Source: Aquilaria yunnanensis (lineage: Eukaryota; Streptophyta; Magnoliopsida; Malvales; Thymelaeaceae). From it: 64,000 nt of DNA. The translations under genes and the position numbers were made by a program. Below, piece after piece: positions 57,300 to 64,000 of this stretch. The notes under the pieces are model-generated. The model did no database searches and had not been told where the DNA came from. It saw nothing but the letters and a program-made list of their open reading frames with translations. The first letter of the stretch is position 1, and the number at the start of each line of letters is the position of its first letter. The stretch is taken from positions 76,178,501-76,242,500 of the forward strand of contig CM077593.1 in NCBI GenBank assembly GCA_039654915.1, read 5' to 3'.

Positions 57300-59990
57300 C
57301 TCTCCTAGTATTTCCTCTACATTAAATGTTGAGGTAAGTGAATCCCAAGTTATTTCCCTCAAATAAGTTGTATTAAGCAAGGAAAGCAAGCTAGTTAAGG
57401 TTAAATTGAGTTCCAAAGAGTAATTGGCACCTAAGGGGCAAAAAGGGCAAAATGGTAATTTTGGCCCAAGTCAGTGGCATGGCCATAATTTTGGTAAAAA
57501 TTAGGTTCATGCAGGTGTTTTGAGCTAGTTAAGTTAAGACCATAGGTATTTCTAGCCATTTGAACCAAAAGTGAAAGTTAAGGTGAAAAATGCACTAAGT
57601 AAGAAATTAAGATATTATGTCTTATAATGGCTTAGGTGACTTAAGGGCAAAGTGTTTGGGTAAGAATAAACTTTCTTTGGGACCAAGCAGTGATGCAAAG
57701 GGGAGTGTTTAAGTGGCCTAAGTGATTCAAAATTAAGTTTAAGGGCCAAGGTGACAAGTGGATGAAAGTTGGGCTAAGTTGGTTATAAATGAAGGAGATG
57801 ACACTATTCATCATCTCCCCCATTTGCCATTTCACAGCTCTTCTTCCTCCCTTGTGTTCTACCCCCAAACCTCCTAAAATCACTCAAGTTTCCACGGACA
57901 TGGAAGGTCCTGAAGCTATCCCAACAAGCCCTTAGCTTGTTTTTTATGGAATTGGTGCATTTGGAGTTGTTCTTGGGAGTTTTTGGTTCAAACCCGAAGG
58001 TAAATGTATTTGATCCTTATGGGTTAGTTTTAATATTTTTAAATGGTTAGAAATGGTCTTAACTTCGTGCTCTTGGTGTCCAATTTAGTTGTTTTCAAGC
58101 TTGGAACTCAAAGGAAGTCATTGGAGCACGGATGTGCACATTGCTTGTTTCTTGCTTTCAAGATGATTTGAGGTAAGGGATTTAAGTTAATTAAGCTCAA
58201 GTAATGCATAGAAATGTAGTGTTATGTGTGGGAATGAAGTAGAAACAAGACCCATATGATTTGAGTTTGGGATGAGAAAGTTTGAGCAGTTTTCGTGCAA
58301 GGTCGCATGCTGTCGCGCAATGCTGGAAAGCGTTGGTGACGCCATATTGGTGACACATCTCTAGTGGCGATGCGTCACTGAGAAGTGCAAAACTTCTTCG
58401 AATGCTGATGCCTTTGGTGACGTGTTGCCAACAGCACCGCCAAGACATTTTGCCCCCAAGTTCCGGGCATCCTAAGAGTGTCTCAAACTCTCGGTTTTTA
58501 TCCCTGGGCTAATTTAAGATGTCCCATAGCCTCGGTTGGGTCTAGGACTCATTCCTAAGTTGGGAATTATGCATTATTTAGGTGGTAGCTAAGTGGTGTG
58601 GTTAAGATAGGGTAAGTAATGGTGGCTAAGGAAGTTAAAGTGCTTCAGTTCCCAAGTGAGCACTAAGGGGATTAAGTCGGGTTTCAGACTCTTTGTTGGC
58701 CAAGTGGAATGTTATAGACCTTTGGCCAATAAAAAGGAAACCTAAGAAGATCCCAACCAAACTTGATGGTTTGGTAAGTAAACTATTAAGGAAACTTAAG
58801 AGATCCCAACCAAACTTTATGGTTTGGTAAGTAAGCCACTAAGGTGCCCTAAGCTAAGCTCGGAAAAGCTTGGCAAGTTGAACCACATAAGGCAGCTATC
58901 CTGCACAATACGTTAAAGGGAAGAGACGGGTAAAGAGTGAGTAAGTGGTGACTTACTCTAAGTAGCTTGTCAAGGCGGGTAAGGTTTGAGTAAGTGATGA
59001 CTTACTCTAAGGCGCCCGTAAGATGGACTTCATGGGGTTAGTTAAGTGCTAGCATAGGATACGAGGGCCAGTATCCAAGTACCCTAGTCGTAAGAGCTCA
59101 CGGCAAGTCTAGCACCTACGGGTGTAAGGAAGTCCTAAGTACATTTGCATGTGCATATTTCATTCATCCATCCACCCATCCATCATTTGCATTGGCTGTT
59201 GTTTTATTCTTGCTTCTAGTTGCATTGTTGATTGCTTGTTTTGTTTTGTATGCTACATAAATATATATACATATTGTGCTTTGCATGTTTGCACTGTTTT
59301 TCCCCGTGCAGGTACTAAATCCCTTACTGAGTACTTTAAAGTACTCACCCCTTTAAGTGTTGTGCAGGTTTAAGTGGACTAGTTGAGCCTAACAGTTGGT
59401 AAGGGGCAGCTGTTAAGGCTAGGTTTTATTGGTTCAAAGGTATTCTCTAAGTAGGAAACTCTAAGTTTCTAAGTTACTTATGGCATAAGCAAGTACTGAC
59501 CAAAGTGTTTGCCTTACAGTTTTAAGGCTAAGTGAGTACAAGGAAAGTACGGTTCATCACTTGAAGCTTACTTGCTTGGGTGAAGAGCCAAGGATGGATC
59601 TTAGTAGTTATAAGTTGCTACTTTTAATATGTATAGTAATTTCATACATAGATTGTCTCTACTAGTGTCCATTGGTGTGTATAACACTAGAGTTACATTT
59701 GGGTGCATATAGGTTTGAGATGTATGCACATAGTTGTTACTTGTAGTTAAAGCAACTAAAGTTTTTATGTCTTGGCTTGTTTTACTTATGTTTTATGAAT
59801 TGGCGCCACAGCTTTCTTTATAGTTTTAATTTACCGTTGTCACATAGCCAGGACAATGCATGCATATTACCTATGCAGGGTAGGCTAAGTAACTAGTTGC
59901 ACGTAATAATTTAAGATTACTTCACGAGTAATAACTAGCCAATTGTAACTTAAGTGGGATCATAGCTCCCAAAGGGCCTACCAGTGTTAG
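57300..59990 (+). repeat. Chromovirus-type LTR, solo or truncated
   Basis: Plus-strand sequence homologous to 61,694-63,040 and, in reverse, to the RT1 LTR and 27.65-28.16 kb. Shared marks are GCAAGCTAG...GGCACCTAAGG, TTTGAGGTAAGGG (58,168), GACTTACTCTA, GGATAC-GGGCCA and GTGCAGGTACTAA (59,307). Internal tandem duplications occur at 58734-58840 and about 58,935-59,015. No primer site or pol was found next to it. The right end is approximate. Confidence 0.6.
58734..58840 (+). repeat. 54-bp tandem duplication in the LTR
   Basis: Two copies beginning AAGGAAAC (58734 and 58788), each containing the short palindrome CCAAAC-TTxAT-GGTTTGG. Confidence 0.85.
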
Positions 59991-60049
59991 CAATTCAGGG
60001 CACTGGGGCCCTGTTCCGCCACAAAAACTAATTGGTGGTGACTCCCAAA

Positions 60050-61690
60050 AAACACGTTGCAACGGCACACTTTGCATGTGTTTACTCATCTTGCTTTTTT
60101 GTTTTGCTAGAATGATTCTAAGTTGGTTGTACCTATTGTAGATATTGGTGGCCGTGCCAAAAAATTCATGAGGCAGTGTAAAAGGATCACCGGCAGGTTG
60201 GCTGATGCTCGTAAGCTTCCAATTTTGCTAGTAGAGGCTGCTTATGGGCCAAAGGTTGTATAGAAGTCCTCAATAGCTCTAACTACCAAGTTGGCACCCC
60301 CAATGGTGTAGTTAGACAAGCAGTTCTTGGAGGTGCCTCAACTAGTCTTAAAAGAGGGTGCATTCTTTAGCCTCTTAGGGGACCAAAGTTGTATAGGGTA
60401 AAAGCACGTGTATGGTTAGTTTTGGTGATTTTTGCTTCCATGGCATTGACTTGATGTTATTTTGTGTTGACTATGGATCTTTTCATGTAGCTTCTCCTTT
60501 AAAACACCCCAAGGGGAATAGGCACTCATCAGTGATATCCTAGAAGGAAAAGGCACCTGAGGTGTCCCAAAAGTAGAAGGCGCCTAAGGCATCTTAGAGC
60601 CAAAAGGTGCCCAGCAGTCTTCCTGCTCCCCTCACCATGATTCCTATGGTGTTGGTCCCAAAAAAGGCCATACTAGATAAGCTCGTTGGGGGGCTTCTAG
60701 GCCTACATGACAGGAGCCCTTTTTGCTTAACTTTGTGAAAGATTGTTTCAAACCCCATAACTTGGTCCTCGAGCAGGGTCAGGTCTAGAGGCATGGTTTA
60801 GCACTTAGGGGGATTGTGCCGGACCAATTGTTTGATGCCGAGTGCTAATGGACCTTGGTGAGTCGATCTTGGAAGATCAGAACAATGTTGCAGACTACAT
60901 CCTGGAAGGGTTACAAAAAACTAGTGATCAGCACCGTCGCGACCATCCCTCTCAAGGGGACAGTGCTCAGTAAATGAACGTTACTTATGGCCTCCTTCAG
61001 GTATGGTAATTGTTGTTTTCTATGATGAACATGCTCGTTCTAGATACTAATTGATCATGGCTACATGAGGCCATCATCACCTTCTTCATCGAGGAGAACC
61101 GCACCACTTATGATAAGACAATGCTATATTTGGCCTCGTAGGTTGATAACCTGAAGTCTTTGAATAAGGGGTTGAAAAAGGAGCTGGTGAAGGAGCATGT
61201 CACTAAATAGGCCTTGGTGTAGAAGCTCCAGGAGTTGAAGCTAGATAAAGAGAGGAAGTGAGAGAAGTCTCCAATGAGTTGAGGCAAAAACTGTTGGATT
61301 TGGCAAAGACCCTCCACTGGGTTGAGGAGAAGGAAGCTTAGGCCATCTCCAAGTTAAAGCAGTTGCCTTCTTTACTAATGGCCGTCAATTGTAAGATAGG
61401 GGTTGTCAAAGTGAGTCTCTGGATTAGTTTGCTAGTTTCACAAGCTGAAGCTAGCTCCAGTTTGACTGTCGCCCTTATCCCTTCATGGAGCATGTTGTTA
61501 AAGTTGGCTTCAAGTGTTGGAAGGCATAGGAGGCATATGACATGCTTTAGCTAAAGGCTAATGCCTATGTCAAAAAGCATCTCTTGACCATCCGACGACA
61601 AAACACAACAAGGGGCTTGGCAATGAAGCTTTCGATGAGTTCAGAAAGGGCTTCCTTTCCTACTACTTCCAAGTTGAGCGAACCTAGACT
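60050..61690 (+). pseudogene. Decayed coding-like stretch, possible Tat-type extra gene or gag
   Basis: Plus-strand segments look coding but have no clear family. Near 60,118-60,260 the frame reads KLVVPIVDIGGRAKKFM and GRLADARKLPILLVEAAYG, directly after a splice-acceptor-like TTTTGCTAG. Near 61,140-61,345 Lys/Glu/Leu-rich heptad-like runs appear (NLKSLNKGLKKELVKEH, LRQKLLDLAKTL) and suggest a coiled coil. Stops and frameshifts are frequent. Upstream AATTGGTGGTGACTCC at about 60,032 recalls Ogre/Tat primer-site regions. I do not recognise the protein. The extra gene of a Tat element is one possibility. Confidence 0.3.
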
Positions 61691-61693
61691 TAT

Positions 61694-63040
61694 TGTGACA
61701 ACTCTCCTAGTCAGTTACTTGTTTTGGCCTGGGAAGTATGTTTAATTAAATTTCTTTTATTTGAAGGCCTCAATTCAAATTTATTTCTTATTAAGCAACA
61801 AAAGCAAGCTAATTAATGTTGTATAAAGTTCTTAAGTATAAAATGGCACCAAAGGGTAAAAACCCAACTATTCATCATCTCCTTCCAAAGCCATTTTTGT
61901 ATCTCCTTTTCCTCCATAGCTCATTTTCATCATTTCTTCAAAATTGCAAAAAAATAATGCAAAATTGAAGGTCCCAAAGCATAAACATAAAGGCTCTTAC
62001 TTATTTTTGGTGGTTTGGGTGCATTAGCCTTGTCTTTTGCAAGTTTTGGCTTGAAACCCTAATGTGAGTTTGTCCATAGGTTTAACTTGGTTTTAAGCTT
62101 GAATTATGGTTAGGGATGCTTTTAATTCAGTGTTTATGGTCCCCATTTTTCTTGGAATTAGGTTTGAAACTCAAGGGAAACAAATTGTGCAGAATTATGC
62201 TTTGTGTTTACTTAGTGGCTTTAATATTTCTTTGGCTTGAATTTGAGGTAAGGGTTTAAGTTAATTTAAGCTAAATTGATGCATTTCATGTTTATTTCAT
62301 GAATGGGAAGCAAAATTGAATGTGCCAAATAGATGGAATTGCTTGGAAATTAAGTGGAATTGATGGAAGAGCATGGTGTACATGAAATGGCCTCACCTCT
62401 AGGGGTGGTGCAATCGTACTCCTTGGTGGGTGTGACCATGGCTCTCAAGAATTGAGGCTAAAATTGAGATCTGGCAGGTATGGTTGCACCATGGTTAAAT
62501 TTGGCCAAAATTTCTACCTAGCTATTCGTTTTGTATTATAATAATTTCCAATCACTTCCAAGACTATAGCATGCATTAAATGTGTTCCTATTTCACTTGT
62601 AAGATAACTGTAAAAATCAATTAAGATGGGCACTTAAGTGGGTGGTTTAAGATGGCTAAGTTTGGTGGACGAGTAAGGGTACATTAGAAAAGAATTAAGG
62701 TTCCAAATAGGGGCTAAATAGGGCTTAGTTTCTCTAATGACCTAAGTGTTAGGTCATAAACAGTGGGGAATTTTTGTAGAACCTAGGGGAGTCCTAACCA
62801 AGCTAAGAAGCTTGCTATGTAATTCCATTAAGAGTGCCTAAATCAAGTTTAAGGAACTTGATGAAGTAAAGCCACTAAGTCCATTACCCCACACAATAAG
62901 CAAGGGAAAGATGTGTAAGTGATGAGAGTGGGTGACAACTTACTCTAGGACATATAAGTGGGACTTAATAGAGGTATTACTTGGGATACACGGGCCAATG
63001 TCATAAATACCTCTGCCATTTGAGCTTACGGTCTCTCAGT
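61694..63040 (+). repeat. Truncated chromovirus-type LTR
   Basis: Starts TGTGACAACTCTCC and follows the 57.3-60.0 kb LTR in order (GCAAGCTAATTAATG, GGCACCAAAGGG, TTTGAGGTAAGGG at 62,237, ACAACTTACTCTAGG, GATACACGGGCCAA), but is shorter and clearly divergent. It stops where LINE sequence begins at about 63,050. Confidence 0.6.
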
Positions 63041-63054
63041 TATCTGGCTGGAAG

Positions 63055-64000
63055 CTGAGGAGTTTATCCACTGGGGCAAGGATCACTTTGCACAAGTCTT
63101 GCATTTCAAGCTTACCCCTATGTTTCTTCTCATTGTTTCACTACCTGGTAAGTGTCTTGAATAAACTTGAATCACTCAAAAAAAAATTGTTGTGGGGAGG
63201 TGCCAGGGAGGGCAAGAAAATACATTGGGTTTCTTGGAACAAAGTCTTGATGGAAACAAATTTGGGAGGCATGAGTGTGGGTAGTTTAGAAGGAAAAAAA
63301 TGTAGCACTACTTTCGAAATGGTGGTGGAGATTTTATTCGGAGCTAGGAGCCCTTTGGAGAGAAGTAATAGTATCAATTTATGGTCTTGATGGTGAGTTA
63401 GGGAGTTGTAAAAAAATTTCAATATAGGAGGAAATTTCAAAAGTGTCTAGTATATTACTTGCTAAATGGATCAATATTAATGAGTGTCTCTCTTGGAAGT
63501 TGGGGAATAGAGATAAGATTTGGTTCTAGGATGATTTATGTATAGGTAGTGAAAGGCCACGGACCAAATTTTCTAGAGTTTTGAACCTTTCTTGTAATAA
63601 GGTTTGCACTAAAATGGGTCCTTGGGTCAGTGATGTATGGGTTTGGGGGGGATGTGGAGAAGGTCTGCTAGAGGGTGGGAACTAGAAGAATGGCAGGCGC
63701 TCCATGTTTTGTTATCTTCTGCTTCTTTGAGTAGGTTCTGTTCAGACACTCTAAGATAGAACCTGAACGGCTTAGGTGACTTTTCTTCAAAATCATTATT
63801 AATAGCTTTCGACAGTTCCTCATCAAGCTGCTGCATTCAAATGGTGTGGATGATGCCAACTAAAGGTGAACTTTTTTGCTTGGAAGGTGTTCCAAAATTG
63901 CATTCGTACCTAATGCAACCTTGCTGCCAGGGGTGGTGTTCAGCCAAACTTTAGCTGTCCTTTTTGCAATCAGGTTCCAGAGCAGACCGAACATTTGCTA
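63055..64000 (+). pseudogene. LINE 3' coding part with RT zinc-binding domain, runs off the window
   Basis: SLKKKLLWGGAREGKKIHWVSWNKV followed by LGGMSVGSLE (63,090-63,300) matches the region after RT in plant L1-type LINEs. After several frame changes, 63,860-64,000 reads VNFFAWKVFQNCIRT, ARGGVQ and CPFCNQVPEQTEHL, the zf-RVT domain with its CxxC...H. The RT core is not present. It belongs to a different, oppositely oriented LINE from the one at 28-29 kb. Confidence 0.82.

Overview
This 64-kb window looks like repeat-rich, probably pericentromeric or intergenic heterochromatin of a seed plant. It holds Ty3/gypsy chromoviruses and Tat-clade elements with tRNA-type primer-binding sites, plant-type LINE reverse transcriptases, TATA-driven LTRs and long AT-rich spacers. 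I found no intact cellular gene, no rRNA or tRNA gene and no bacterial-style operon. Almost every recognisable reading frame belongs to a retrotransposon, and all carry stops, frameshifts or deletions.

Layout (element names are mine). RT1 (about 1.9-7.17 kb, minus) is an internally deleted chromovirus: a long 3' LTR, an RNase H-integrase-chromodomain remnant and a partial 5' LTR. RT2 (7,570-17,033, minus) is structurally complete, with 2.13-kb LTRs, a TAAGA target-site duplication, an initiator-Met-type primer-binding site and decayed gag, protease, RT, RNase H, integrase and chromodomain. RT3 (plus) is an old Tat-like LTR end, PBS and gag; its gag is split by RT4 (18,251-27,074, plus), a decayed chromovirus with 1.8-kb LTRs. 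The 27.65-29.1 kb stretch holds a minus-strand LTR fragment and a LINE RT fragment. AT-rich spacer and three tandem-repeat arrays (31.9-34.6 kb) then lead into the LTR of an Ogre/Tat-like element (RT7).

The most interesting part is 34,943-55,727. RT5, a Tat-type element on the plus strand, is inserted in the RT7 LTR with an AGGAG duplication. A second member of the same family, RT6 (43,057-53,420, minus), is inserted inside RT5 with an AAAAG duplication. Each encodes one long gag-pol frame that starts inside the 5' LTR and reads through the primer-binding site. Each also carries, on the opposite strand between pol and the 3' LTR, a separate gene that I resolve as four exons with GT-AG introns, its own TATA box and a coiled-coil C terminus. 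RT6 landed in exon 2 of the RT5 copy of that gene. Because the two elements are antiparallel, the locus is a roughly 20-kb near-palindrome that could yield hairpin RNA.

The right end (55.7-64 kb) holds the rest of the RT7 LTR, two related chromovirus-type LTR segments (57.3-60.0 and 61.7-63.0 kb), a decayed coding-like stretch between them, and the 3' part of a plus-strand LINE that runs off the window.
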